Shown here: positions 44,780 through 58,303 of the stretch, in pieces | Numbering within the stretch: the first letter of the stretch is position 1 | Layout: each line of letters begins with the position of its first letter | Source of the DNA: Polytrichum commune | Lineage: Eukaryota > Streptophyta > Polytrichopsida > Polytrichales > Polytrichaceae | Reading direction: 5' to 3' | DNA: 60,000 nucleotides | Assembly: GCA_950295325.1 (NCBI GenBank) | Contig: OX485805.1 | Span: forward strand, 55,268,758-55,328,757 | Made by a program: the position numbers and the translations under genes | Notes under the pieces: model-generated | Told to the model about the DNA's origin: nothing | The model's database searches: none | What the model saw: the letters and a program-made list of their open reading frames with translations, nothing else

Positions 44780-47700
44780 AGCCCCATAGTGGATTAGCCA
44801 ACACACAACACCATAGTTCCCAAGTAGTCCGGAGGCTAGCTTTAACGACTAAGGGGGGAGCTAGGGATTGACTGGAGCCGAATCCGTCGGCGGAGGCCAC
44901 GGGGTAAGTGTGTGGCTCCTCGAGGGCGCATGTGGGAGATCTAAGTTGGTGAATATGATAGTCATAAATAATGAGCTATTTTAGGTTAGGTTATGTTATG
45001 TTATGTGATGCGTGTGGAGGAAGCCTGGTGGTGATTGTGTCAGTTTCAGAGCCACCCAAAGCAATGAATGAGGGGAGAATCGACCCCTACTTACAGATGA
45101 AGTAAACTGGTTGAGTTTGAGAATTAACCGGTTGAAGTTCCAGACTTCAGGGAATTTACCCATCCTTTTAGATGAATCTGGAGAATACACTTCACATTAG
45201 TAAAGAAAAGCAGAAAGATCACAACATGTAAATGGTTTGGTCCGAGACGACTCTAAACTACCGGATGAGGTTGGTGGAGAAATACCCAAATGTTCGATTC
45301 CCGGCTGTGAGATCTCCTCTTCACTTGACGGAAAACTTGCCAGTTGGTCAACTGCCTCATGTGCTTTGGCGCTTGCTTGTCGGCCTTTTGTCTCGAAAAA
45401 ATAAAATAAAAATGTAACCGGTTGGACTTGGAAACACTAGGATTTTGACCGTTTTTGATTGATTATGTCCAAAATTCTCCTCCGATGCTGGTCCATAGTT
45501 GTTGTTTTTATATATGCATTCCAACCATTACAACTTATGGCCACATGTTGGTTCATCCATCTACATTGAAGTTATGTGTAAAGTCATGGGATTGAATATT
45601 TGTTGAGTAGCTAAATGTGAGTTTCAAAGTGTATCTATAAAGCCACCGAGTGATTTTTTTAAAGGCTCAAATTAACATGTCCAATTATTGGTTTGTGGTT
45701 CTTAGAAATTAGATGTTTAGCTTGACATACTAGGATGGGTGGACCATGTTAGCTTTGCATAGGCCGATATGAGATTTAGGAGGGAGGATCCCATGGAAAT
45801 TTTATATTTAATATCTAAGGGTTTTTTTTGTTATGGCAAGAGTAGGTCCAAGAAGTTTCACCCAACTTTCAAAATAGGCTCTGACACATGACGAGCTAAC
45901 AAGCTCTTAATAGAAGATTCTCTCAAGAAGAACGACAAGATCCATGGTTTCGCCCCGTCTTTGAGGGGCTTTATGCATAACTTCACTCGTCATTGTATGG
46001 CATTGTCACAACGTCTAAATGCAGGCATAATCAAAACCAACTTATAAGCTATATGGGTTTTCTCTTACTTCCTTTTTCTTTTTTAGACAAAAGGTCAAAT
46101 AAGCCAATGTTGATAAACGAATAAAGGAAGCCAAAGACACACTACTTTGAGGGGCAATGCCCCTTAAGCGTACCATATTGCCTCCTAAAAGCACTCCACA
46201 AAGAATCCAACAAAGCGATCAAGGAGCCAACCACTATGGACACCCCACCACATCAACCATCCAAGGACAAACCTCAACCCAACACCAACGTTGTTGTAAA
46301 ACACGTCCCCAAGAGGAGTGGCCCAAATCGTTGCCTCCGAAGCTTCCAACTCCATGAATGTTAAGGTTGTTTTTTGTGATAAAAACACCTCTTGCATCCC
46401 CAAGTTTGATCAAAGTTATTTAACAAAGTTTTGGTCGAGAGCGGACTAATCTTGGCTAATTATCCTTCCCAATTAACCCATTTCGCTTATGATTTTAAGC
46501 ACATGATTAGTATGAGACATTAGTGAATCCAGATCCGGATTGTAGTCATGTTCTTCATGCTTTTCAAAGTCCATATGAATATTTCATTCATTATCAAAGT
46601 GAAGATTTGTTTTCTCTCAAAATATTATGTAACCCCTTTTTAAATGATTGAGAAAGGGAGAAATAATAATAATTATCATAATAGGTTGTTGATTAATACC
46701 AACTGGATCTTGTTACGTTAATTATGGGTATTTGAATATTATCAATTATACAATTAAATAACTAGTTTGAAGAACTAGTGTATCAACTCTAAAACAATTT
46801 TGAGTTTATGGGAATGATTTTATGTGGTCAATGGGAAGCTCTTGCCCCTAGCCAAATGAGTTTGGAGCTTTGTGGTGTCCACGGAACCTCATCCATTGTG
46901 GATGAAGGCTCATAGTAAGAACAAGCTCCTTACCATGTTGAGGCCCAATTGGATTCCTTAAACTGAGTTAAAGTCTTTGATGTCATTTTTTTAGTATGAT
47001 ATAATGATTTATAATATTTCATGCAATAGGATAGTTCATTGTGTTTTCACCTTCCCAATGGATGCGTTTACAAAAGACAACATGAAACCCTAGCCTTGTC
47101 AAAAGTATTCATATTGTATCATTTGAACTTATACACGTACAAAGTAGATTCGCTTTTAAAGTACAACATGGTCAAAAGTCGTCAACATTGCCTTGTGAAT
47201 GGACCTCAACCGGGCTTCATGGTGACCACAAGAAAACCAAAGTTTTCATGCAATTGTTGCTACGTGGATCTTACATAAAACATAGTTATTTACTATGTCG
47301 TGAGGTACACCCTCTTGGTGTCTATGTAAACTCATCCATTATGAAGGTGAAAAAGCATCAAAGCATCCTATACACATGTAAAACCTCCATGTTCACACAA
47401 ATTGACACAAGAAATAGCATTAGAGACCTCGAATTTGTCTAGTGAGATAAATCAACCCTAACTTTTTTGGGAGCTTGTTGTTCTCTAAAGCCCTTTCATC
47501 CACGATGGATGAGTATGAACAAATGTCACAAAACCCAAGGCCATCCTCGTGACATATAAACGTTATTTTTTTTCAATTTGTGCCCCTCAAAAATAAATAA
47601 ATAAATAAAACATATCAACGCTACTTGTTTTGAAACACTTTGTTACATGTTGCTACCACAATAGTTGGAACCTCGTGAAATTGCATTTGAAATAATAAAC

Positions 47701-48390
47701 AATTGTCACTAATAAAACCAAGACAAAAAGTAAGATTCATGTTGTCTACATAAGATATAAAATATACGAACTACAATATTGGCAAGAAAAGAAAATAAAT
47801 TTTGACGTCAGTCAATCCGACGTGAATTTGAGCCCATTGGCCATATCATGTTGAAGAATCCCCTTGGTGCATGATAGGATTTACTGCCTACCTTACGGTA
47901 GGTGGGCCCTTGTATGTAGGGGTTGTGTTACCTAGTATCTTTTTGTTATGTGAGAGGGGGGGGGGTATGGGTTCATGTTTGTTATAGAGTTTCCTCTTAT
48001 TGAGTACTAGGTAAGTTAGATATTTAATAGCAATTTGGTGAATATTTTTTATGGTTCTTTTTATTAGTGCCATTAGGATTTGTAGTTTTTTGAGGAGTTC
48101 TATACTTCTTGTGTGTATTGCGCCTCTTACTCATGTGGTAATAGCTATAAGGGATCTTGTTCTTCTAGCCTTGTGTTTTTATTGTGTCTATTAGCGGGTT
48201 GTATTTGGTTTATATGTTTGTATGGCTTGTTCAATAAATCTGTCATGTGTGAAGGCGATTCCTATGATTTGTGTGGTTAGGCCCAGTGTGGGTATCAAGG
48301 GGTCGTTTTATTTGTATGATGCACCGTGTATGTATACAATATTGTCAATTCTATGCTCAATGCTAGCTCTTAGCTTAAAAAGAAAAAGAA
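44780..48390. other. Gene-free AT-rich stretch
   Basis: No supported gene. A (AAAT)n tract lies at about 47592-47608. Short frames lack family features. Confidence 0.5.
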
Positions 48391-48394
48391 AACC

Positions 48395-48806
48395 TTCAAG
48401 CTATAAGATTCAGATAGGTGCTATACTATTGTTGGATTGGTATCACTTTTTAAGGGTTTTTTTTAATTATTAAAAGATATTAAGTACCATTCATGTATAT
48501 AATGTGAAGATTTTTTCCAATTTTGGATACCAATATTGTATGGGAATTTGAATATATATTTTTTCTTTGTTTTATTTTATTTGAGTTTATGTATGTATCA
48601 TGCAAGAACCTCCATACATGGGTATAATTGTCCAAGTGTCAATATGATTTAGAAGGGTATTGACCCAAATGATATCTCGGATATACAAGATTTTGTCACC
48701 TTAAGATACCCACCAAATATCAATACATTACTAGTAATACAATTTTGATGCCTCGGGTAGGTTCTTTCATATCATTATTTATGTTGATCATTGATAAGAT
48801 ATGCAG
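48395..48806 (+). repeat. Repeat C copy
   Basis: Landmarks TTGACCCAAATGATA, ACCCACCAAATATCAATAC and CTCGGGTAGGTTCT match 13600-13756 in the same order and orientation. The parent element is unknown. Confidence 0.6.
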
Positions 48807-49009
48807 GTATTTCTTGGTTACTTTTCTTAATTAGACCCCTATAATTTGATCATTGTGTAGTTTGGTGAAAATAAAAGAACAAACATCATAAAGATACATG
48901 TTTTAAAAAGCATAAATGATATCTTCAAATTTCATTAACTACTCCAAATTTAATAGAAAACATAATTGAGAGGACCTATGTATTTTATCAACAAATCACC
49001 AAACATGCT

Positions 49010-49930
49010 CTCATGATATCCACAAGTAAATTAGAATTCATTGGATTTTCAACCCAATTTTGGCTTGTGTGTTGTTGTAGATTTGCTAATGCTTCACAAG
49101 ATTCGTTGTGTAGATTTAACTTGGTAGAAGTCGGGGAAGGTGAAAACCGGACCGAAATAATACCTACGTACCTTACCATGCACTCCCGTATATACCATCG
49201 GTACTCACTCAAACGGGACGGAGGGCTTGGCAAAAGCGATAATTTCATTCGTGAGTCATAAAGGTACGCTTGTATACAATAAGTCCCTCTCTCGGATGAG
49301 TAGACACGTGAAGTGACCTAAGTATGTCCATCAAGATGTGCAAATTCCCCACCACACATTAGCCTCTCAACTCCAACCACTCACTTAAACAAACTCTAAA
49401 TTCCAAATCTTAGCCCATTTTTTTAAAGTTAAGATTTACAATCCAAGGCGACCATGGGTATGAGAAATGCAATGTCCTTGTCAAGTAACTCATTACATTA
49501 AATAGTCCTATTATTGTAGGCCACACTAATTTGCTAAGGTTCAAGAATCTATAGTTGATCATGTCCATTTAACCGCTCACTAGGGTGATGTAATGTCGGC
49601 GTGGATGAGATTTATATGTTTTAAACAAACGGAGTTGAGGGTTATGTGGTGTCGGCTTGTGATTGATTACCCTCATAAGAGTTTTGACAACTGTGCATAG
49701 AATTAACCAAGAATTAGCATTCAGACGGGCAATTACGAAATCATTTATAGACCAAATGTGTGTTACCCTAAAATTAACCGATTCAAAACTTGTAGCAATT
49801 TCCATATTCTCGATTTCCTTGTTTTGTTTTGCATCCTCTTCCCAGTCCGATTTTCATCGTAGATTTGTTAATGCAACACGAGTTTCGTTGTGTAAGATCT
49901 AGTTGGTAGAAGTTGGACAACATGGAAATC
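49010..49930. repeat. Local direct duplication
   Basis: About 49075-49175 and 49855-49955 share TAGATTTG.TAATGC, TCGTTGTGTA, TTGGTAGAAGT and A.ACC..A.CACGTA landmarks in order and appear to be diverged direct copies. Between them, 49572-49700 is a reverse-orientation relative of 53165-53305 (ATTACCCTCATAAGAGTTTTGACAACTG against TTGTCAAAACTCTTGTGAGG). Confidence 0.55.
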
Positions 49931-51509
49931 AAACCAAATCACACCCACGTACTTTGTATGGAGAATGTCTTTATAGGATGTAGCTAACGCATTCATTCTA
50001 AATACAAAAATAAGACACTCATACGTACGATCCATTTTAGGCCACCCGGTTTATGCGCCTTAGTATGGTTCCTCAAGGGGCTTTGAGACTCCTTCCACAT
50101 CAAGCAAGGCTGCCGTGAAGAGACTTCCCATTGGCAATGCAAGCATCGGACCACAAATTTGAGGGGCTTCATCACCCGGAACGCGAGAACATGCACACGG
50201 ATATCATAATTTAAAACGTCACACGGGGCACTTATAATTGCCACCTGGCCCTAAAGATGCTCATTACTACTTCATCATGATTCTAAGTATGTGGCTTGAG
50301 AGCCCGCGAGCATAACCTATCATTCCATTTTGGAAGATCATTTGCAACTTCATTCGCAAGACATGGTCTACCTTATAGCCTCATGGATCATGCTATTTCA
50401 AGGCTACCCGGAACGTCGCCGCGCCTCTCGATTTAGATGATGTTGGACTTTGCAATACCGCTATAATGATAGATCCCGGGCATTTATCCAAATTTGTTTA
50501 TTTTGAGAAAATAAATTGGAGAAGAATATAGAGACCCTTGTTTTTGCGAAAGACTCGTAACAATCAACACGATTCTCATGTACTTAAGCATCAATAACTC
50601 TTGTTTTGGCCAAGGTTCATGATCACTTGTGGTATGCAATAAGTGATTCACAAGGCATGGTAGCGATCGTGAGAATTTGTTATGTAGAGTAAAGCTAAAT
50701 GTTAAAAGAATGACATGCATGGTCAATATCAAGAGTCTCTATGATGCTTCACTTGCCGTTCTACTCATGTATAGTTTGGCAAATGTATCGGTTTGGAACT
50801 GAGATGAATAATCAAGGGTTCCGTTCATAACACTCAGGAGTCTGACCATGAGTTTGTACCTTGAAAGTTTTGGTTTCCTCATTTGCTTCATGTCCTCACA
50901 CTATGTCATTGGACTTGCGTTGGCATTGCATGTTGGTGTTAAACCACACCTTACTTAATACAAGCTATGGATCCTTTTTTTTTTTTTTTTTCATATATAA
51001 CTCAATGTTCTCATGTTTCACCTCCAAAACACATGTTGGTTAGTCATGGTTTTTTATGATAGCTGTAATGATATAAACCACTTGTTGAAGATTGTTTTAT
51101 TTATTTATTACTTTGGTATTTACAAAACCTACATGAGATAATAGGTGAGTTGAGTCTTGACTTGCGGTTACCATTGGCTTAGAAGTTTGAAAACGTATTA
51201 AAATCATAACCAAAAGGAGAATTTAAAACGAAAATAATATGCTACATTTAAGAAGATCCTACTAAGTTTTGAACCAATGCCTATTATATGAGTTACCGGT
51301 ATACACCTTAACTAGGTTGGGTTGAAGGTGGTCACATGGCCCACCTTCCAGATTTTGTATTTCTTTCTTTTCAAATGAACCCACACAAGCAAATCCAGTA
51401 AGAAAACTATTTATTAAAGATCATAGCTAGCTACGAATGGGGAGATATGATAACTAGTCACAAATGGGCCAGTTGAGTTTGAAATAACATGTTCAAATTC
51501 AAGACTTTA

Positions 51510-52012
51510 GGGCCACTTCACACACAAGACTGAGGGCCTGTGACCATAACACTTCAAGCACTCTCATTGGTGGAAAGGGCGGAGCCGGTCCAAGTTCGCT
51601 TCACACTACGCTTGACGGACCAACGGAGTATGTGCATGCAAGATTATGGATGTAAGGTCCACATGGATTCCTACATGGCATTGAATGGATCATGTTTCAT
51701 GGTCACTTGGATTATTTTCAAAAACCACCTCTTGGAGGTAAGCCCAACACCAAACCAGGAGACCATGGCACTCTGAACGCTCACAACAGTTCATTTATTC
51801 TATTTCATCATGTGTGAGGACATGCTTGAATAGAAATTCATTGAAATAACATTTGGTTGAGGACCTCATCACATATGACTTCACACTACACTCGAGGATC
51901 CGTGACCACATTGCATGATTTTAGAAGTGTCTTGAAACGGCCTTTGGACGCTCTCTTTTGGGCTCTCACAATTTCACAGTCACAGCTCTCAGCCTCGTGT
52001 GTGAAGTGGCCC
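51510..52012. mobile_element. MITE with GGGCCACTTCACACAC ends and TTA duplication
   Basis: The left end GGGCCACTTCACACACAAG and the right end (reverse: GGGCCACTTCACACACGAGG) are inverted. TTA is present on both sides (51507-51509 and 52013-52015). It is 503 bp. The interior is shared with 36327-36803 and partly with 25787-26136. Short forward frames inside it are not genes. Confidence 0.85.
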
Positions 52013-52174
52013 TTAGACAAATCACCCATTGTTTTAGAGGAACCTATAAAATATACCTACAATCATTCTACGAAATTTGGAACTTGGAAACACACTTGGA
52101 CTTCCACCGATTTGCTTAGTAGCATCTCCCCGGCCACCGCATCACAAAGGTAGGGAAATTGTCTAAACTTGACC

Positions 52175-52243
52175 AAAAAAAAAAAAAAAAAAAAACCTCC
52201 AAAAAGAATTGTCTAGGGAAGTGGGGTAGACCCCCCCCCCCCC
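52175..52243 (+). repeat. A21 tract followed by C13 tract
   Basis: A21 (52175-52195) and C13 (52231-52243) lie within 70 bp. The A-run could be the tail of a retroposed copy, but no recognisable source or target duplication was found. Confidence 0.6.
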
Positions 52244-53164
52244 ACCCATTGTTATATAGTTGGACTCATTGTCACAAGGCCCGAGTGGCGACTCCCGAGT
52301 CACCATTAACGCAACAACAAGCGTGTGAGAGCGTGGAACCTCGTAGCTAGCTAGTCACACATACGCCTCGCCCCCCATCTTGGGGATGCCCGCATTAATA
52401 ATGGATTGAATATGCCCCCAAAAGTGTCCGGGAATGTTTCAAATGACGGTGGTGGTGGTTCACGAACTTAGGGCGGAAACGGGCCTTCATGTTGGGCATC
52501 TTTGATCGGCCTCCTCCTCGCTCGAGTGCCATCCACTCGAACGAGATATGAGATGATGAGGAGAGGAGGCAATTCCATGGAAAAACATGTTCGAGGAATG
52601 CGGGTCAAGTCAACCACCCTAGCCCGATCTCTATGACACACCCATTGCCCAAATATAGCTCACCATCTCCCGTGTTTTCCGACCATATAAATGCGTATGA
52701 ATTAATGGAGAGTGTGAGCGAGCTTATATATAAGTTGGAGCGACCAACTACCTTGGAGACCGTTACGCATGAATATTGTGGGTTCCTTTCCATTTGTGTT
52801 GTTTACTTGTTAAAGTTCTTGTTTCGTTCCCGGATATTCCGTGACTTTGACCACGTGGCCCAAGGATGGGCTTTCGATGTCCATAACCGTCCATGGGAGT
52901 GAGGAGGAGCTGTCAAAAGGAGGCTTTGGGAGCTCCAACTTCACGTTCATAATATCACCCGCGAAGGTTGAGGCATCTATGATTATTTTCCTTGCGAAGA
53001 GGAACAAATTTTAAGGAGAGTACGATTTTATTTTATTTTTTAAAAATAAAAAATAAAAAATCATGAATGTGGTAATTGCTACAAATTTCGAAGAGGCGAA
53101 GTTAGGGTAACATATTGTATATAGTCAATCTATAAGTTAACCCGTAACTATTCATCTAGATGTT

Positions 53165-53305
53165 ACAGCTTGGCTATGACAGTTGTCAAAACTCTTGTGA
53201 GGGTAATCAATCGCAAGCCGCCACCGCATAAACCTTAACTTTGTTTGCCTAAAAAATCTAGATCTCATCCATGTCGGCATTACATGACCATGTGAACGAT
53301 TAAAT
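53165..53305 (+). repeat. Dispersed repeat, inverse of 49572-49700
   Basis: TTGTCAAAACTCTTGTGAGG, GTAATCAATC, ATCTCATCCATGTCGGCATT and ACATGA follow the same order as the reverse complement of the 49.6-kb copy. No coding capacity. Confidence 0.6.
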
Positions 53306-53309
53306 GAAC

Positions 53310-55200
53310 CTAGTCAACTATGGATGTCTCATCCTTAGTGTCCTTATGATGACACATGTTCGTAAAAGACCTACTTTGTCCACTTTACCCATGTCACTTG
53401 ATAAGCTTCAACTTCAAAATTTTGTTGTTTTCTTGTGTCCAAGGCTCCAAAGGCCCCTATCAAAATTAATGCGCTACCTTAGGTACTATGAACATCCCTT
53501 TTCGTGAGTACTATAGTCTTTTGGTTGTCTCTTTACCCATTCATTGTAAAACAACTACTTGAAGTGTATTCTAAGGATCAAAAACAAAATCTACACATAT
53601 CAACCCAATAAGTGAGGAAGGGCTAATAGTGTGAGTGGGAAATTAGTGAAGGTGAAACTAAATTTCTTTATGCTATAAAACTAGTGCCACCAAAAGGTCT
53701 AGGAAATAATGTTCATCTCAACACTATTCATAGCAAAACTATTCATTGAAAGGATTGGCACTATTCATCCTTTCATTATTCATTGACAAGCATGTGTTTG
53801 CTCTTTTTTTAATCACTGTACATGCACCTTAGAGCACACACTAATTTCTTGAAATGTATGGTAATGCGTATGTATTCATAAATTTAGTATAACTCAATTA
53901 AAAGTTGAACCCTCACTAATTTAAAGACTTGGCAAAATAGCGTGTGTTTTGGGAATCAATATCACATGCACTTGTTGGGATAATTTGTGTACTAACTGAA
54001 GTGAATCAAAGTCAACTACTCCATAATCTTTTATGTTTTCTTTTCCTCGACACAAATCTTACGTCAATCCTACATTAGCTTCATGGACTATTTATTACCT
54101 CCTAGATTACCGCCAACAATCATTGAATACTTCTCTAATTAAGTTAAGTAGCAACCATCTACTCTCTCTAAGAATCATCTCGGAGGCTCCAATATTTGAG
54201 AATAATTTGTGAAGACTTCAAGGATAATTTGCATATCATTATGTCAATAAACATATGTCGATGTTTAATATTTAATCTTATAACAACTATTCATAATGTG
54301 TAAGAAATTCACACAAGCCATAAATAATGCACACCAAATTGTCACTTACATCTCATACATGTGCATACAATTTGGAAACTTTTATATTTGGAAGGGCCGT
54401 GGAAGTGGTTTAATAACAAAATAGAATGTTCATGATATGTGTATACATTTGATGCGATGCCAACATTCAAATATGCTTATTAAGAAGATATCGTACGTGC
54501 GTTCTCAAAGGACACACGTTTCTTCATAATTTTAGTTGAACAAAACTTGGATTGCAACGTGACATCATCCCTAACCACCGAGGACTAACGGAGAAAGAGG
54601 GCTATGGCATAAATGTCATGTAGGTTACAATAAAGAAACTCAAAGGAGGCCTTTATGTGAGACCCTTTGTGTTTGTTCCGAATAATGGCATTGGGAAGGG
54701 AGGATATATTTGGAACAAGAAGAACTTCTAGGAAGTCCACGGTTATCACTTCAAACACCCACGTCCACCTGCAAATGAGAAGTGAAAAACATACGGAACA
54801 CTATTCTCCAATAATGATTTTAGGGTTTTTGATGTCAAACATAGAAATTTGAAATTGTTGTTTAGGGATGTGTCATTGATTCTAAAATTAGGCATCTTTT
54901 GTCTGTTTGAAGATCCAACTATGATATTTATTTTGATTATCACCTTAGTAACCATGTTGATATTTGAAGAGGGACATTTTTTACACAATTAGCTAAACAT
55001 GGAAGCATGTACAAAGTTCAAATACATGTTTTGTGCATCTCCAAATATTGTAGTTAGATGAAGGTATGTCAAAACTCATAACATCATTCAAATCCATAAC
55101 AATGTTTTGTGGGATTGACAATATTCCATGGACTGAATTTTTGACATAAAGTCACGTTAATCCATTAAAAATGACAAAAATACATTAACGGTACATGCAA
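53310..55200. other. Gene-free stretch
   Basis: No supported gene. It lies downstream of the reverse transcriptase remnant and might hold an unrecognisable RNase H/integrase part; I see no motif. Confidence 0.4.
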
Positions 55201-55204
55201 ATAT

Positions 55205-55979
55205 GTCCTACTAATCTTCCAAATGGAACTAAAAAGATTGACTTAGCAACACAAACTGAAATACCAAATTCCATACATTTACCAAAACATTTATGGAGAT
55301 ATTCCGCATGTTTCTCATGATCATTAAAAACTGTAAAATCATGCATAAATATTTCCATGAAATTTCACAGATATTCTTGAAAGGCTTCTGTCATCACACA
55401 TTGGAAAGTGGCGGGGGCGTCAATGTAGGCAAAACGTACCCCAATCCCTAGTAAAAATTGTATACCAATGATGGGATTTTAAATTTTGGATTTGGTTATA
55501 TCCTAAATTAATGTCCATAAATGAGTAACATTTTGTATCCCACTACAATATCTAACATAGTGTCAGTGAAAGGCAATGAGAAAAAAATCCTTTTTTGAGA
55601 CACTATTCAATTTACAAAACTCATGACATATTCGTAAGTTTCCATTACTTTTAGAGACTACAACTATGGGAGATACTCATTCACTATAAGGTACTTTATA
55701 AGTGAATCCTGCTTTAAAAAAATTGTCTATCTCTTCTTTGGTCATTAATGAATATTTGGAATTCATGCAGTGTTGTCTTTGTCTCACTGGGGTAGTTCCA
55801 TCCTCAAGTACAATTTTATGCTCACATACTTCAAGAGGGACTCCTCTTAAATCTTTATAAGTCCAAGCAAGAACTTTGATATTTCTTTGAAAGAAATTAT
55901 GCCAATACCACCATTCAGTATTTGATAATTTCTCATGTACCTTTATAGTTTTAGGGATTTCCTCAATTCCACGGTTCAT
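55205..55979 (-). pseudogene. Ty3/gypsy reverse transcriptase, 5' part, broken
   Basis: The intact stretch 55979-55677 has the family's lead-in to RT: a W.YKDL.G.P blocks segment, VCEHKIVLEDGTTPVRQRQ and AGFTYKVPYSE. Below 55677 the SPIVVVSK and N-L-R-I-C-EF segments follow with stops. The primer-grip and catalytic region is recognisable only in pieces (ATFQCVM, EIFMHDFTVF where YLDD-like residues are expected). The polymerase is inactive as written. Confidence 0.85.
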
Positions 55980-56597
55980 TTATCTATAACTATCTTTTGA
56001 CATGTAACTATTAATAGGTGCATTAGAAGAGAACATAGCATCTTCTCCATTCTAATGCATTTTATTTATTTATTTATTATCCATTGGTTCTATTCATGGG
56101 GCAGACCATTTCTTTATGTTTGGGATCGTTGGTGGATTACAAGTAGGTAGGGGTTCCATAATATTTGTGATGTTATAGAGTGAACAATAATTTTACCAAC
56201 CTAATATAGCATCATCATAGTCACCATTTTCATATGAATAAAATATTTGTTTCATTCCTATTTTATAATATGCCCTTTGATATTTATCAATGTTATGAAT
56301 AGATTTACTTGAGGAATCATCCAATTTAGTTTCATATCCATTGGTAGTGAAATCAATGCCTTCCTCTTGAATCTCTCAATAATATTGGGTTGGGAATAAT
56401 GGTAACATAGTTTTATCTTTTTTTGTGCCTAAAGTAAGAGTTCCTTTATCCTAATCTTTCTTAGCCTTGGCTACTATTGACCAAGGTATGCTTAACATGC
56501 TAGGTATAGATTGTATAGCATCGGTGGTCCGGAATATAATGAAATCAATCTTGTATTTCTTGCCTAGCGATTTGGACTGGTACTTGAAGTATTTGAT

Positions 56598-56785
56598 CTA
56601 AGGGTTAGTATGTGTATGATTTGCCATTTTAAGAATGACAGAATTAGGAACCATGTTAGTAGCGAGTCCGGATTCTTCCATTGTTTTCATACTCATGGGA
56701 TTGACACTAGATCCAATGTCTACTTGAACTCTAGTTATCAAAACACTGGCGATAGTTACATTAATTGTAAGGTCATGTAGGGCAC
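56598..56785 (-). pseudogene. Retropepsin (protease) fragment of the Ty3/gypsy element
   Basis: VQVDIGSSVNPMS is the aspartic protease active-site region, with Ile where DTG/DSG normally has Thr or Ser, followed by MEESGL and ILKMANHT. The frame is cut upstream by the SINE at 56783. A partner stretch before the insertion is at 57978 to about 57550. Confidence 0.7.
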
Positions 56786-57150
56786 CACGGGCCTTGGCTT
56801 GGTGGTTAGGGCTCATGGCCCCCAATGAGGAGGTTGTGGGTTCTATTCCCCATGCCGGCGTGGTGCTCACCACCTTAGTCCACCCAACTATGGTGGGGGG
56901 TCCTTTGGACCTTGTTGTATGGGTACCTCAAAGCCCTTTGGGGGGATACCATGTCGGGTATCTTCAAGGCACTAGTGGCTAGCTAGGAACTAGTATAGTG
57001 TGTCACTATAGTGTCCATCCTCGAGAGGGGAGAGTAGTATTGTCCCAATGTCCCCTTGTCCAGTGGGCATCGGGTCATTGGCATTATGAACGGACACTTT
57101 ATTCACGCCGGCCCCTTGCTAAAAAGGGACCGGAGTTTCTATCTATCTAA
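56783..57150 (+). mobile_element. tRNA-type SINE inside the Ty3/gypsy remnant
   Basis: The 5' part has RNA polymerase III-type boxes: CTTGGTGGTTAGGGC at the A-box position and GGGTTCTATTCCCC at the B-box (about 56836-56849). The 3' end is (TCTA)n, ending ATCTATCTAA. A target duplication AAGGTC(A/G)TGT(A)GGG lies before it (56769-56782) and after it (57547-57559). The right copy is displaced by the MITE that inserted at the junction. About 368 bp. Confidence 0.8.
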
Positions 57151-57545
57151 GAGCATCCTCAGTCGGTCTAGGTAAAGCTCACTGCAAACCAAGACCTATC
57201 TTGCTTAAAATTGCTCAAAATTTAGAGGGAGTGCACCAAATCTTGCTTAAAAATGGACATATCCTCCCACACTCCCTCTAAATGTCAAAAATTTGGAGGG
57301 AGTGTGGGAGGATCTTTCCATTTTAAAGCAAGATTTGGTGCACTCCCTCTAAATTTTGAAAATGTGGTGTTTTCAATGAGGGATTTCACCTACGTCAAAT
57401 TTTTACAATTCTTTTTTCTTGAGAAATATCTCACGTTTATTTAGGTGTGCTTCTAATGATGGTAATTTCAGTTTCTAATTTTAGGTCAGTCAAAAGATAG
57501 GTTTTGGTTTGCAGTGAGCTTTACCTAGACCGACTGAGGATGCTC
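57151..57545. mobile_element. PIF/Harbinger-like fold-back MITE, copy 2
   Basis: The left end GAGCATCCTCAGTCGGTCTA (then GGTAAAGCTCACTGCAAACC) and the inverse right end are flanked by TAA (57148-57150 and 57546-57548). A second internal inverted block (TTTAGAGGGAGTGCACCAAA against its complement near 57340) makes the interior hairpin-forming. It shares TIRs and interior with 32237-32618. Confidence 0.88.
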
Positions 57546-58303
57546 TAAGGTCGTGTGGGTCTTGGCTTAAAGTGATATCATTAGCTTTGACAACTTTGGC
57601 TTTCTTGTGAATCATTGTCGACCAAACTTTGGTGTGACATTGAGGTGCAATTGCTATAAGTTGTGTCATGATAATTTGAGGATGTAAATTCTCCAAATCT
57701 CTTATGACATCATATGTTTGCAAGTTTGTGGCCAATTCCATTACCCGTGGCGATTTTGTATGTAATTTTGATTTTGTATTTCTTACAAGGGGTATCTGAT
57801 AAGGTGGAGGTTTTGATTTATTATATATAATTTTGGCTTGCAAATTTGTTGCCATAGGTGTCCTTTCCAAAATGGTGTATGGTTTTGGAAGGGGATTTGA
57901 AGTAGGTAACGGTATGGATATTGGTTGAGACACTTCTATTGTAGGCAAATACATAGGTATAGAAGTTACATGAGTCATTACAGATAATTCCCTTATTAGT
58001 TTTTTTAAGGATCATGTTCACTCAAATCCTCCTTTAATTCATGATTACTCGGTTCACTACTATTCTCATCAATAATAAGGTAAAGTTCAATTGGAACTCA
58101 AGATCTTGTGGTTACAACATTAATTTGAGATTCTTGAGATGATGGAGTGGAGAAGTGTTAAATATAATTTTACATTTCGAGTTTTTTTTTAAAATTTCAC
58201 CAGGGTCTTGAATTCTAACTTTTTTCTTTTTCTTTCTTTTAGTCTCTCTCATTTGGTGGATATTCCTTCGTTGGGTGAGGACATTTGTTTGTGGAATGTC
58301 CTA

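Noticed and set aside
51540-52153. Forward frames of 78 and 98 codons
   Set aside because: The first lies inside the MITE at 51510-52012 and the second begins in it and runs past its end; both lack family features.
56794-56982. Forward 62-codon frame in the SINE and a possible intact tRNA gene
   Set aside because: The A and B boxes belong to a SINE head; no cloverleaf could be drawn convincingly, and the frame is incidental.
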